Source: an uncultured Prevotella sp. (GTDB taxonomy: Bacteria; Bacteroidota; Bacteroidia; Bacteroidales; Bacteroidaceae). From it: DNA of 16,536 bases. Shown here one piece after another: positions 7,744 through 15,976 of this stretch. The notes below the pieces were generated by a model. The model was not told the DNA's origin and searched no databases. It saw only the letters and a list, made by a program, of their open reading frames with translations. The position numbers and the translations under genes are program-made. The stretch spans positions 1 to 16,536 of the forward strand of contig CAKQDQ010000046.1 of NCBI GenBank assembly GCA_934229335.1. Reading direction: 5' to 3'. Numbering within the stretch: the stretch's first letter is position 1; each line of letters starts with the position of its first letter.

Positions 7744-8825
7744 AAGTATAATCTTTCGTATTCACATTGCATTTTCCGTATAGAGAAACGGCTCATGGCG
7801 TACTCTCTCGCTTCTAACGATAAGGCTTCACTGTCGCAAGTGGGCAGTATGTCGCGAAAAAGGTGTAACCATTCCTCCATGTTATTATCGTCAACAGCCA
7901 GTTGCCAACCTTCAGGCACAGCGTCGACCAGCCCAGTACAGCGGTTTATCAAAGGTAGAAGACCATTCATGGATGCCTCTATCGCAAGAATACCGAGTCC
8001 TTCATAAAGTGAAGGCATGATGAGATAATCGAAACTGCGCATCACTTCAGCAAGGTTATGAAGTGGAGGTCGCACAGTGACATTTTCCATTCCCCGTAAT
8101 GTATCGACAAGGTGCTGCTGCCGTCCAGCACCAAAGATGTGGAAATGGTAACGTTTGTCGGCAGCCATGGCGCGTACTATGCTGCACAATACCGCCACGC
8201 CCTTTTGTTCTTCAAACCTTGCGGCGAAGAGAATGTTCACCTTTCCCCTTACGAGTCCATCATACTGGTGTTGCGGTACCGGTGCAACACCGTTGAGTAT
8301 AATGGGAGGTTTAACGCCATAATGCTCTGTATAAGCATTCTGTACACTCGGAGAAATAGCCACATTAGCCTCTCTTTGCTGCATAAAGCGTTCTACTCGT
8401 TGCCCTGTCCACGCCATACCCGACCACAGGCAGGTGTTGTGTATGGTGCGAACAACCTTCAGTTTCATAAAGGGGAACATCTTAAAGGTGAGCCATACCG
8501 CCATGTCGGGCATCTCAGTGTGACTATGCACCACGTCAGGACGATAGCGAAGCCACAGGAAGAGGAAGCGTATAGGGAAGAGGATGGATATCATTCTGTC
8601 TACATAGCAATGCAGATGGAAGTATATCGGAAACCAAGAGCGGTGCAAGGGAATATTGTTTTCACGCAACTCGGTTATCATCTGCCGTGTGAAGACGCTG
8701 TGTCCACGCTGCAACTCCACTATGTGATGACGGCAATCGGGACTACTCGACTTCGCGATACTTATCGCCACACGCTCCGCTCCGCCCACATCGAGGCGTG
8801 AAATTATGTGGAATATGGTCTTCAT
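7740..8825 (-). CDS. Family 4 glycosyltransferase
   Basis: This is a GT-B fold retaining glycosyltransferase of 361 residues. The N-terminal half begins IFHIISRLDVGGAERVA (4-20), where the GGAERV glycine loop contacts the acceptor side. DVVHSHTEMPD (97-107) and VRTIHNT (125-131) follow. The C-terminal nucleotide-sugar domain starts near ILFAARFEEQKGV (198-210) and carries the EX7E motif in PSLYEGLGILAIEA with Glu275 and Glu283. It is linked by ATGA overlaps both to the gene before it (8822-8825) and to the gene after it (7740-7743). Sugar specificity is unknown. Confidence 0.93.
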   Translation of the reverse strand: MKTIFHIISRLDVGGAERVAISIAKSSSPDCRHHIVELQRGHSVFTRQMITELRENNIPLHRSWFPIYFHLHCYVDRMISILFPIRFLFLWLRYRPDVVHSHTEMPDMAVWLTFKMFPFMKLKVVRTIHNTCLWSGMAWTGQRVERFMQQREANVAISPSVQNAYTEHYGVKPPIILNGVAPVPQHQYDGLVRGKVNILFAARFEEQKGVAVLCSIVRAMAADKRYHFHIFGAGRQQHLVDTLRGMENVTVRPPLHNLAEVMRSFDYLIMPSLYEGLGILAIEASMNGLLPLINRCTGLVDAVPEGWQLAVDDNNMEEWLHLFRDILPTCDSEALSLEAREYAMSRFSIRKMQCEYERLYL

Positions 8826-9874
8826 AGCTTGTTAATTACTTCTGCAATATCACTGGTGCATCGCTCAATGTTATAGAGTTTCTCCGCCAATCTGCGTCCG
8901 TTGCGCCCCATCTCCGCTGCTTTGTCGGGGTTATTGGCAATGAAACGTATAGCCTTCTCCCAGCCTTCAGTGTCCTCTACGTCCACCCATATACCGCATT
9001 TCTCACGTTCTATATCCATAGGCATCTGCGCATTACGGGTGCAAATGATAGGTATGCCGAGGGCAAGTGCCTCAACTACCGTTGTCAGACCTACGGTATA
9101 GTTAGACTGTTGGCAGCATATCACCACGCAAGAGGCACGGTTTACCTTCTTGCTCATCTCCCTAAACGCCATGCCTTGTATGTAGTTAAGGTGTATATTG
9201 CTTTCGAGTTTCAGTTTGGAGAAGATGTCGTCGTAGTCGTTTCCGAGGTAAGAACGACTGACATAGATATCGAGTCGCTCCCCTGTCTTGTTGAAAGCCT
9301 TTACCAATGTGGGCATATCTCGCAACTCCTTTCCTGTAGATATAAACGTTGAGGCTGTGCGTTCGGTGCCTTCTTCACGCATCAACGCGTCGTAATAGTC
9401 AAGGTCTGCCCCCCAATGCGCCACGTGCATACGCTCCGAACGTGCCTTGCTCGACAGCAGAGAGTCGGCTATGAGTTTGTTAGAGAAGAAGAACATCTGG
9501 TCTATACCACGGTAAAATAGGCGTGCCACGAGTTCACGCAAGGGGTTATTCGCCTTTTTTACTGGCTGATGGTGCCACACAACGATTGGTTTTCTGTACA
9601 ATCCGAGGGCACGAAGGAATATCACTAACTCCAGACCACGGAAGGCATTACCGTACAACACATCGTAATGCTCCTTGCAAGTAAGCACCTGCCACAGCGT
9701 GTTGAGTGACAGTTTCAGTCGTGAAGGGGTGTTATAGAAACGGTGCATCACCATCTCTATGCCATGATTCTTAAAGTGTGTGGCTCCGTACAACAGGTGT
9801 CCGGGAAACGTTCCTGCCTGCCATTCACGCCACATGAACTGTGTGTCTTGCTGATTATAATAATAAATGGTCAT
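8822..9874 (-). CDS. GT4-like glycosyltransferase
   Basis: This is a GT-B fold glycosyltransferase of 350 residues, more diverged than its neighbours. The N-terminal half lacks the GGAE loop. It has DVLYGNAFRGLELV (71-84) and VVWHHQPVKK (98-107), where the substrate loop would be. The C-terminal domain shows STGKELRDMPTLVKAF (179-194), the usual domain entry, and VGLTTVVEALALGIPIICT (261-279), with Glu268 as the second acid of the EX7E region. The first Glu is replaced around QQSNYT (255-260). It begins 7 nt after the DUF6080-like gene and ends in a 4-nt overlap with the next GT4 gene. The assignment to GT4-type is good; the sugar is unknown. Confidence 0.85.
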   Translation of the reverse strand: MTIYYYNQQDTQFMWREWQAGTFPGHLLYGATHFKNHGIEMVMHRFYNTPSRLKLSLNTLWQVLTCKEHYDVLYGNAFRGLELVIFLRALGLYRKPIVVWHHQPVKKANNPLRELVARLFYRGIDQMFFFSNKLIADSLLSSKARSERMHVAHWGADLDYYDALMREEGTERTASTFISTGKELRDMPTLVKAFNKTGERLDIYVSRSYLGNDYDDIFSKLKLESNIHLNYIQGMAFREMSKKVNRASCVVICCQQSNYTVGLTTVVEALALGIPIICTRNAQMPMDIEREKCGIWVDVEDTEGWEKAIRFIANNPDKAAEMGRNGRRLAEKLYNIERCTSDIAEVINKL

Positions 9875-9881
9875 AAATAGC

Positions 9882-11243
9882 TTACTTATTATAATATTGC
9901 AACAGATGTTCTGCCGTCAGACTTACATTGTGCCACCACAGGAATACTGTGAGCAGGAGTATCGCTCCCACTATGATGTAGCGCGCAATAGGTTGTCGTT
10001 CCACAGACTTTAGCATATATCCCACCGCTATTGGTACCGCGAAAGCCCAGTGAGCGGTCATGATGTAGGCGTCAGAATTGGCGAACTCTAACCCTACATG
10101 GAGCAACATATCGAAGAGAAACATTCCCATCGTCATCCATACCAATGGCTTGCGGCGTCCGAACCATACGCCAGCAGCGAACAATGCCACGATAATGGCT
10201 TCAACAACGTAATACCCCCAGTGGCTGTAACGCACCAGGGCAGGGCGTGTTTTGTTGGCATCCATAAGCACATAACGGTCGTGCAGTATGAAGCCCTCGC
10301 CAAAGATGTTCTCCACAAGCGACGGCATGCGGTCTATGCAGTGTTCTGTATTGGTGACGAAAGAGAGTTTTATGAGTTGCTTCTCCCTTATCTCCTTTCG
10401 CTTAGCCTTATCTTCTTCCCAGTGTTTCGCAAAGGAAGAGTCGCGGCTTGCCATGGTGGACATAATGCTATTGACGTGTTGCGACTCCTCTACCTGTGTA
10501 GTCTTCTCCTGATATACATAGCACACACCAAGGATTGCTAATGGTAAAAGGTACATAAGGAAATGGAGCACAACGCGCTTAAATGGCTTCTTGCCCCACT
10601 GCGAGACGAGGTCCGCCAACCCAATCTTAACGATATTTGTGGTAGTAACGCCTGTAGCCACGAAGACTAAAGGCAGCGATTGCCATAGGGGCATGGCACG
10701 TCCGCGCTCTATTGCCTTGCCTGCGAGATAGACGGTGAGGAGCAACAGGGGCAGCGACAGCGACATGTGGTCGGGCGTAAACGTCACGAGCATGATGTGT
10801 GAGAATGAGAAGAACCACGCGGTGAGTAGCGCACTGATAGCGAACGACAAGTGAATGACGCGACGCAAAATGCGAAACATAAGCAACCAAGAGGCAACGG
10901 CGAGCAGAGTCCACACCACTGCCACTATGAAGATGGCGCAGTTGAGGTGGTATTCCTCCATCAGCAGACTGTTAAGTTCTGACAACGGCCACACCATAAC
11001 AGCCAACAGGGGATGGCGACTAAGTACATACAGCGGACGCCATGACGACACTGTGATGTAGGTGTAGGAGTCGAAGCCAGATATTTCAAACCTGCTGAAG
11101 AAGGCACTCCAGAAGCCTACCTTCGGGTTTGTCCACACATCGTAGTGGTAGTACAACATGAGCACGTTGAGAGATGCCATAACGAGCAGTCCCACAAGGG
11201 TCATTATGAGGGTCTCTTTATGTCGGTTAAGGTATGATAACAT
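9882..11243 (-). CDS. Polytopic membrane protein B, DUF6080-like, GT-C-like
   Basis: This inner-membrane protein of 453 residues has about 9-11 hydrophobic segments. It is a clear paralogue of the protein encoded at 11392-12852. Shared motifs in order are SGFD-x-x-TY-x-x-x-S-x-W (55-68), RHPLLA (76-81), CAIF-like (102-105), TPDH (156-159), VENIFGE with a following His (310-316, 321), RPALVRYS (333-340) and an AYIM-x-AH segment in the C-terminal membrane region. An acidic loop after TM1 followed by RHPLL resembles GT-C glycosyltransferases, which transfer sugars from polyprenyl carriers on the periplasmic face; that function is inference. I believe both belong to the Bacteroidota family DUF6080, from memory of its members. 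Polymerase or ligase roles are alternatives. It lies 7 nt before the next glycosyltransferase gene. Confidence 0.75.
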   Translation of the reverse strand: MLSYLNRHKETLIMTLVGLLVMASLNVLMLYYHYDVWTNPKVGFWSAFFSRFEISGFDSYTYITVSSWRPLYVLSRHPLLAVMVWPLSELNSLLMEEYHLNCAIFIVAVVWTLLAVASWLLMFRILRRVIHLSFAISALLTAWFFSFSHIMLVTFTPDHMSLSLPLLLLTVYLAGKAIERGRAMPLWQSLPLVFVATGVTTTNIVKIGLADLVSQWGKKPFKRVVLHFLMYLLPLAILGVCYVYQEKTTQVEESQHVNSIMSTMASRDSSFAKHWEEDKAKRKEIREKQLIKLSFVTNTEHCIDRMPSLVENIFGEGFILHDRYVLMDANKTRPALVRYSHWGYYVVEAIIVALFAAGVWFGRRKPLVWMTMGMFLFDMLLHVGLEFANSDAYIMTAHWAFAVPIAVGYMLKSVERQPIARYIIVGAILLLTVFLWWHNVSLTAEHLLQYYNK

Positions 11244-11275
11244 GATTGTTATATTGTGAATTTGGGTACTACATT

Positions 11276-11385
11276 GAGGGTATCAAAAGCTACCGTATTA
11301 CGATTGCATAGTTATCGCGACACAAAAGCATACTAATCGCACTGCGATTGCAGCCTTATCGCATTGCGATTTGTATGCTTTCGTA
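11276..11385. repeat. Diverged 22-bp repeat array inside the polysaccharide operon
   Basis: Four units at 11298-11319, 11320-11341, 11342-11363 and 11364-11385, plus a partial one from about 11276, keep the same 22-bp period as the array at 92-200. Unit junctions form 13-bp dyads: ATCGCA-C-TGCGAT at 11336-11348 and ATCGCA-T-TGCGAT at 11358-11370, with decayed versions one period further on. The array begins 7 nt after the stop codon of membrane protein A and fills much of the only large gap in the operon, so it is probably transcribed and could fold into short hairpins. Confidence 0.85.
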
Positions 11386-11391
11386 AAGGGG

Positions 11392-12852
11392 TCACGAAGC
11401 AAAGTAGTTGCAGACTACGCTCATGTTCCATATCAGGCACCACAGAGCAAGTGTTCCTACCAATATTGTTACGCCACGAAGGGCTTTCTCGCGCTGCGCT
11501 AAATGCTTCATAATGTATGCCATGGCAATAGGCATTACGAAGAGATAATGGGCGGACATGATGTAGATTTCGTTGATACCGAAGCCTAAACCCATGTGCA
11601 ACGCCATGTCCATAGCGAAGAATGACATCGCCATCCACAGAAAACGGCTGCGTCTGCCGCACCATATTCCAAAGAGGAAGAGCAGTACCGTCAGTGCCTC
11701 TACTGTGTAATTGACATACTGCCACAGTCCACTATAACGCACAACGACAGGTCTGTTGCGGAAGACATCACCCAAAGCGTGGTCAGTATGCAACTGTATC
11801 GCCTCGCCAAAGAGGTTTTCTACCGCCGCGTCTGTACGCGAAGTGGTCTTGTCGGTCCAGTTCATGAACTCACCCTTGGCTATCGGTTTACCGCTGTTCT
11901 TATTCCATATCTTCTTGTGGTCGGCACGATACTTTGCCTTGGCACGCTCGTTCCTGATGCGTTTTACCTCTTTCTCTATCGCGGTCTTGCTCTTATCGGA
12001 TATAGTATCAGCCACTTCACGGCGTAAACGCTCCGCTGCGGCACGGTCTTTGCGCATCTTTACCTCATGGCGCGCCATCTCTTTAGGCCACTGCCACGTC
12101 TTATACTCCCAACGGGCTACGCCCCATATCAGGGCAGAAGGAAGCACCACGGCGAACAATAGGAACCGCCAGTGAAAGAAACGACGACGTCTTGTGAAGA
12201 AAGCCGCAAGGAAAACCTTCAGTCCATTGTTCAAAGATATGCCGGCAGTCAGCGTAAAGAGGCACAGCGTCTGCCACAGACTAAGGGCAGAACTGCGCAG
12301 CATCATGTCGCCAGAGAGCCACAACGTGAGCAACAGACAGCACTGCGAAAGCACGAAATGGTCGGGGGCGAAGGACGATAAGATGATGAAGCCGAAGGAG
12401 AAATATAGTGCCGACAACGTCAACGTACTGATATAACCAATGCCTATGACGTTACGCAATATGCGATAAAGGAAGACAAAGGAATAGGTGGCGCAGGTAA
12501 CGAGGAGTAATGCCGCGAGTATAGTGGCGCAATTAACGCCCGTCAGCCACATCAGCCCCTGGTTTACGAGATACAGGGGGTACATGAAGAAGGCGAGAAG
12601 TGGGTGACGATAGATGTTGTAAGCAGGAAACCAGTCTGACAACACCTCATAGGTCAGAGGGTCGAAGCCCGACACACTGTATGCCTTCACGAAGAGGTTG
12701 TGGTATTTCTCCGTAGGAACACTAAAGGTATTCCAATAGCCACAGACGTTGATAACGTTGAGTATGGTGAAGAACAATGCCGCCACTGCCGTGGGTATTC
12801 TCTCCTCACAGCGCAAGGTTACGATGTATTTCAGGTGTTCTTTTATCTTCAT
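11392..12852 (-). CDS. Polytopic membrane protein A, DUF6080-like, GT-C-like
   Basis: This 486-residue paralogue of the next operon gene has the same motif order: SGFD-x-x-TY-x-x-x-S-x-W (61-74), RHPLLA (82-87), NCATI (107-111), APDHF (162-166), VENLFGE plus His (344-350, 355), RPVVVRYS and a final YIMSAHYLFVMPIA membrane segment. Between membrane segments it carries a strongly charged stretch (about 261-316, rich in Arg, Lys and Glu), predicted helical or coiled coil. The corresponding loop in protein B is shorter. The likely role is a periplasmic-facing sugar transferase or polymerase step in glycan assembly, by inference. Its ATG overlaps the stop of the preceding GT4 gene by 4 nt (12849-12852). 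Downstream comes a 148-nt gap filled mostly by a repeat array. Confidence 0.75.
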   Translation of the reverse strand: MKIKEHLKYIVTLRCEERIPTAVAALFFTILNVINVCGYWNTFSVPTEKYHNLFVKAYSVSGFDPLTYEVLSDWFPAYNIYRHPLLAFFMYPLYLVNQGLMWLTGVNCATILAALLLVTCATYSFVFLYRILRNVIGIGYISTLTLSALYFSFGFIILSSFAPDHFVLSQCCLLLTLWLSGDMMLRSSALSLWQTLCLFTLTAGISLNNGLKVFLAAFFTRRRRFFHWRFLLFAVVLPSALIWGVARWEYKTWQWPKEMARHEVKMRKDRAAAERLRREVADTISDKSKTAIEKEVKRIRNERAKAKYRADHKKIWNKNSGKPIAKGEFMNWTDKTTSRTDAAVENLFGEAIQLHTDHALGDVFRNRPVVVRYSGLWQYVNYTVEALTVLLFLFGIWCGRRSRFLWMAMSFFAMDMALHMGLGFGINEIYIMSAHYLFVMPIAMAYIMKHLAQREKALRGVTILVGTLALWCLIWNMSVVCNYFAS

Positions 12853-14069
12853 TTATTTGTTTCTTTGTATATTTCCATGTACCTTTTTGCCACTGCGCTT
12901 TCACTATAACAGCGCAACACCTTTGCTCTCGCAGCCTCAGAAAGACGCTGAGCGTTCTCCTTTGCGATGACATAGCGTATGCCTTCCGCCAGACTTATGG
13001 CATTTTTATATTCCGCCACGTACCCATTCTCCTCATGGTCTATCATCTCTGGTATGCCACCTACATTGAATCCTACGCACGGTGTGCCGCAAGCCATGGA
13101 CTCCATGATAGTGTTAGGCAGGTTGTCTTGTAGCGATGGTGTAACGAAAGCATCTGCTGCGGCATAGAGCATCGCCATCTTTGCCGTGTCACTTACCTGA
13201 CCTATCGCCACGCATCTCACGTTGTCAGGCATCAACGCCATTGTATCGGTGGCATTGCCGCCCACAAGTAAGACCTCTACATCGGGCAACTGTGACATTG
13301 CTTCAATGAGATAGCGTAGTCCCTTGCGCTCATCCGTCACCTTCTGGCAACCAAAGAGTATCTTTGTGCCGCTTGTCGCTAATCCTAACTGTTGGCGTGC
13401 CTCGCTGCGATTGCGTGGGGAGAACACCGTGGTGTCTATGGGATTGGGTATCGATACCACCCTCTGTCCCTTGGCAAGGGCACTGGCTTGCGCCATTCGG
13501 CATAGCCATTGGCTGCACGTAACGAATGTTATACTGCCTTCGGAGTATATCTTTTGTTTCTTGTTGAAAACAGTTTGCGCCACGTCTCCTAATACTCCGC
13601 GCGGTAATAGCGGGCAATCCATGCAGCCACTCTCATATTTTCGGCAGTCATCACTATAATGGCAGATGGCAGTCATGCACCATTGGTCGTGCATTGTCCA
13701 CACTATGCGCTTACCACTGTGGATAATTCTGCGTAGGGTGTGGAGCGAAACGAAGCCTTGGTTTACCCAATGTAGGTGTATGACATCAGCGTTTCGGAAG
13801 GCAGGAGTGTCAACAATGTTGTCGCCTATGTTAGCGATATCTACGGCAAAGAGCCCTTTTGTGCTCATGCCCGCAGCCAGGAAGATACGCAGTCGCTCCA
13901 AGAGAAACGGCACACCGCCCCACTTTTCCTTCCAAAAGGGCAAGCGAAGGTTGTGGCGTGACAGCATGGTGGCGTGCGCTCCGTTAGCGTTGAGAGCGTG
14001 CATGAGTCTGTTTGCGGCTATTGCCGCACCACCCATTCTGCCTGATGTGCTTAGTATGAGTATGTTCAT
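12849..14069 (-). CDS. Family 4 glycosyltransferase with a cysteine cluster
   Basis: This is a GT-B fold glycosyltransferase of 406 residues counted from the ATG at 14069. The opening MNILILSTSGRMGGAAIAAN (1-20) has the N-terminal glycine loop, and VIHLHWVNQGF follows at 96-106. The C-terminal nucleotide-sugar domain shows KILFGCQKVTDERKGL (236-251) and QDNLPNTIMESMACGTP (314-330), a DNLPNT variant of the EX7E motif with Glu323. A cluster of five cysteines at 131, 136, 142, 149 and 152 surrounds HDQW and CHYSDDC. This pattern occurs in one GT4 subfamily and might bind a metal. The frame extends to a start at 14135, but that would lie deep in the VanZ gene. The ATG at 14069 gives the same ATGA overlap seen elsewhere in this operon. 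Confidence 0.92.
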   Translation of the reverse strand: MNILILSTSGRMGGAAIAANRLMHALNANGAHATMLSRHNLRLPFWKEKWGGVPFLLERLRIFLAAGMSTKGLFAVDIANIGDNIVDTPAFRNADVIHLHWVNQGFVSLHTLRRIIHSGKRIVWTMHDQWCMTAICHYSDDCRKYESGCMDCPLLPRGVLGDVAQTVFNKKQKIYSEGSITFVTCSQWLCRMAQASALAKGQRVVSIPNPIDTTVFSPRNRSEARQQLGLATSGTKILFGCQKVTDERKGLRYLIEAMSQLPDVEVLLVGGNATDTMALMPDNVRCVAIGQVSDTAKMAMLYAAADAFVTPSLQDNLPNTIMESMACGTPCVGFNVGGIPEMIDHEENGYVAEYKNAISLAEGIRYVIAKENAQRLSEAARAKVLRCYSESAVAKRYMEIYKETNK

Positions 14070-14446
14070 CTGTTCTTTGTATATATAAAAAGGCGTCCTA
14101 TTATCACGCCAAGCAGTACTCCGAAGGAGTTGCACAGAGCGTCAAGCCAGTCGCCAGAACGACAAGTAGTGAGGTAAGCCTGTGCCAATTCTACCGCGCC
14201 ACCCATGAGAGCAGGTAGCAACGCACCGCCGATGAAGAGTCTACGCCATGATATAGTAGTGTGATGAAGCACATATTCCACCCAAATAACGGTGGTAAGA
14301 GTGCCGTACATTATAAAATGCGTCCATTTGTCAATAAATCTCACATTGTCAAGTGGTGTCTCAGGTACGGGAATCATGCAGACAACCCATATTCCCAAAG
14401 CCACTATTATGGCGAGGGGATAATTACGAACGAAGTTACTTTTCAT
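14066..14446 (-). CDS. VanZ-like membrane protein
   Basis: This small integral membrane protein of 126 residues is the first gene of the polysaccharide operon. It has four hydrophobic segments (about 10-27, 43-60, 70-90 and 103-121). Polar motifs of the VanZ-like family are present: DKWTHFIMYG (39-48), then E86-L-A-Q89 and RSGDWLDALCNSFGVLLG (96-113). VanZ itself gives low-level teicoplanin resistance by an unknown mechanism, and family members often sit in cell-envelope glycan loci. The frame can extend to a TTG at 14482, but that codon lies inside the -7 promoter box, so the ATG at 14446 is the only sensible start. It ends in a 4-nt overlap with the next gene. A resistance role should not be assumed. 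Confidence 0.85.
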   Translation of the reverse strand: MKSNFVRNYPLAIIVALGIWVVCMIPVPETPLDNVRFIDKWTHFIMYGTLTTVIWVEYVLHHTTISWRRLFIGGALLPALMGGAVELAQAYLTTCRSGDWLDALCNSFGVLLGVIIGRLFIYTKNR

Positions 14447-14475
14447 CTGTTTAAGATGCTTTTTTAAGTGTTTTA

Positions 14476-14507
14476 TGTGCAAAGTTAAACTATTTTTTGT
14501 AATTTTG
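14476..14507 (+). promoter_or_regulatory. Putative divergent promoter of the NSS transporter gene
   Basis: TGTG (14476-14479, one mismatch to TTTG), a 20-nt spacer and TAATTTTG (14500-14507) fit the Bacteroidetes consensus on the plus strand. The leader to the ATG at 14609 would be about 95 nt; I see no riboswitch-like structure or clear ribosome binding site in it. Confidence 0.5.
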
Positions 14508-14511
14508 CAAA
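14480..14511 (-). promoter_or_regulatory. Promoter of the polysaccharide operon
   Basis: On the minus strand TTTG (14511-14508), a 20-nt spacer and TAACTTTG (14487-14480) match the Bacteroidetes promoter consensus exactly. The predicted leader to the VanZ ATG at 14446 is about 30 nt. It overlaps a plus-strand promoter candidate. Confidence 0.8.
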
Positions 14512-14608
14512 GAAAACAAGTTTATTAATAATTCATAATGCACAATTCATGATACGTGATTGTTATTTAATCGCATAGAAACGGTGTTGGGGCATTAACT
14601 AAATCGTA

Positions 14609-15976
14609 ATGTATAATTCACAAGAAAAGAAGAGAATTAGTTTCAATTCACGTATCGGCATGATTCTTGCCACAGCGGGAGCTGCAGTAGGTCTGGGTAA
14701 TATATGGCGTTTTCCTACCACCACAGGCGAGAATGGCGGAGCCGCTTTTATATTCATTTACATTCTGTTTACTGTGTTTCTCTGTCTGCCAGGTATGTTG
14801 GGCGAGATACTTATAGGTCGCCACGGCGGTGGCAACTCTATGCACTCGTACTCTGTTGCTGGCGGAGGCAAGGTATGGGGACTGACTGGTGTGATGGGAA
14901 TGGTGTGCGGAGCCATCATCTTAGGCTTCTATAGCGTAGTGGCAGGGTGGTGCCTTTACTACCTGGTTCAAGCGTGCTTCGACAATGTTCTCGGCACAAA
15001 GGAGTATATTTCTAATGAGTTCGGAAAGTTAGTGGCGCACCCTTGGTTGCCATCGGTACTGAGTATAGTATTTCTTTTGCTTACACATATAATCATAGTG
15101 AGGGGCGTACAGAAGGGAATAGAGAAGGCATCGAAGGCTATGATGCCTATACTCGTTGTGCTGATGTTCATTCTTATCTTCGCGTCGTGTTCGCTTCCAG
15201 GTGCGATGAGTGGCATACGGTTCTTGTTTCAGCCAGATTTCTCGAAGATAACGGTGGACGTTCTCTATGAGGCTATAGGACAATCGTTCTTCTCTCTCAG
15301 CCTCGGAGCGGCGTGTCTGTGTACGTATGGCGCGTATTTTCAAAAAGAAGCCAACATACTTAAATCGTCTGTGCAGATTGCTGGCATAGACTGCGGAGTG
15401 GCAATAATGGCAGGTCTGATGATTTTCCCAGCAGCTTTTGCCGTAGGTTTGTTGCCTGACGCAGGACCAAGCCTTATCTTCCTCACGCTGCCTAATGTCT
15501 TTGGCAGTGCCTTTCCGCACCCATTGGCATACGTTGTCAGCATTATGTTCTTCGCGTTGCTGACGCTTGCTGCCCTAACGTCTACTATTTCGCTGCATGA
15601 GATTGGCACTTCGCTGATGTCGCAGGAGCTGAAGTTGTCGCGCGGTAAGGCGGCATGGATAGAGACGGTGTTCTGTAGTGTAATTGGAATACTTAGTGCT
15701 CTCTCTATGGGACCATGCCCTATGGGCTTCTTTGGCGACTCGTTGTTTGGCAATTTCGATAGTCTTACCTCTAACATACTGTTGCCTTTGGGCGCACTGA
15801 TAACCTCGGTGGTAGTAGGATGGCGTATGCCTCGTGCAACGGTTATTGAGGAACTGACAAGCAACGGGCGTTATGCGTGGGCACCATGGGCATTCAACGT
15901 GTTCATGTTCTTGATACGTTTCTTCATGCCTGCCTGCATCATCGTGATAGTATTAAGTAAATGGGGAGCGATATAG
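14609..15976 (+). CDS. Sodium-dependent transporter of the NSS family
   Basis: This inner-membrane sodium symporter with the LeuT fold is probably for an amino acid or related amine. At 455 residues it has about 11-12 hydrophobic segments, the usual length for bacterial members. TM1 holds the family signature AVGLGNIWRFP (26-36), whose backbone and Asn31 correspond to the LeuT sodium and substrate site. ENGGAAF (41-47), EILIGRHGGG (66-75) and TM6-like ICFSLSLGAAC-type segments (QSFFSLSLGAACLCTYGAYF, about 226-245) follow. Substrate cannot be predicted. It diverges from the polysaccharide operon. Its TAG stop lies exactly at the edge of an inverted-repeat element, and a second related copy starts 301 nt downstream. 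Confidence 0.94.
   Translation: MYNSQEKKRISFNSRIGMILATAGAAVGLGNIWRFPTTTGENGGAAFIFIYILFTVFLCLPGMLGEILIGRHGGGNSMHSYSVAGGGKVWGLTGVMGMVCGAIILGFYSVVAGWCLYYLVQACFDNVLGTKEYISNEFGKLVAHPWLPSVLSIVFLLLTHIIIVRGVQKGIEKASKAMMPILVVLMFILIFASCSLPGAMSGIRFLFQPDFSKITVDVLYEAIGQSFFSLSLGAACLCTYGAYFQKEANILKSSVQIAGIDCGVAIMAGLMIFPAAFAVGLLPDAGPSLIFLTLPNVFGSAFPHPLAYVVSIMFFALLTLAALTSTISLHEIGTSLMSQELKLSRGKAAWIETVFCSVIGILSALSMGPCPMGFFGDSLFGNFDSLTSNILLPLGALITSVVVGWRMPRATVIEELTSNGRYAWAPWAFNVFMFLIRFFMPACIIVIVLSKWGAI

Noticed and set aside
14070..14135. Longer N-terminus for the cysteine-rich GT4
   Set aside because: The extra 22 residues do not fit the GT4 opening and would overlap the VanZ gene; the ATG at 14069 begins exactly at MNILILS and gives an ATGA junction.
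5313..14446. Antibiotic resistance locus because of the VanZ-like gene
   Set aside because: No VanA/H/X-type ligase or dipeptidase is present, and VanZ-like proteins are common in envelope glycan loci.
14447..14482. Longer VanZ-like protein from a TTG at 14482
   Set aside because: The TTG lies in the -7 box of the operon promoter, so it would not be in the transcript.
14568..14582. Single 22-bp repeat unit near the transporter leader (AATCGCATAGAAACG)
   Set aside because: Only one half of the 13-mer dyad matches, so it is within chance expectation.
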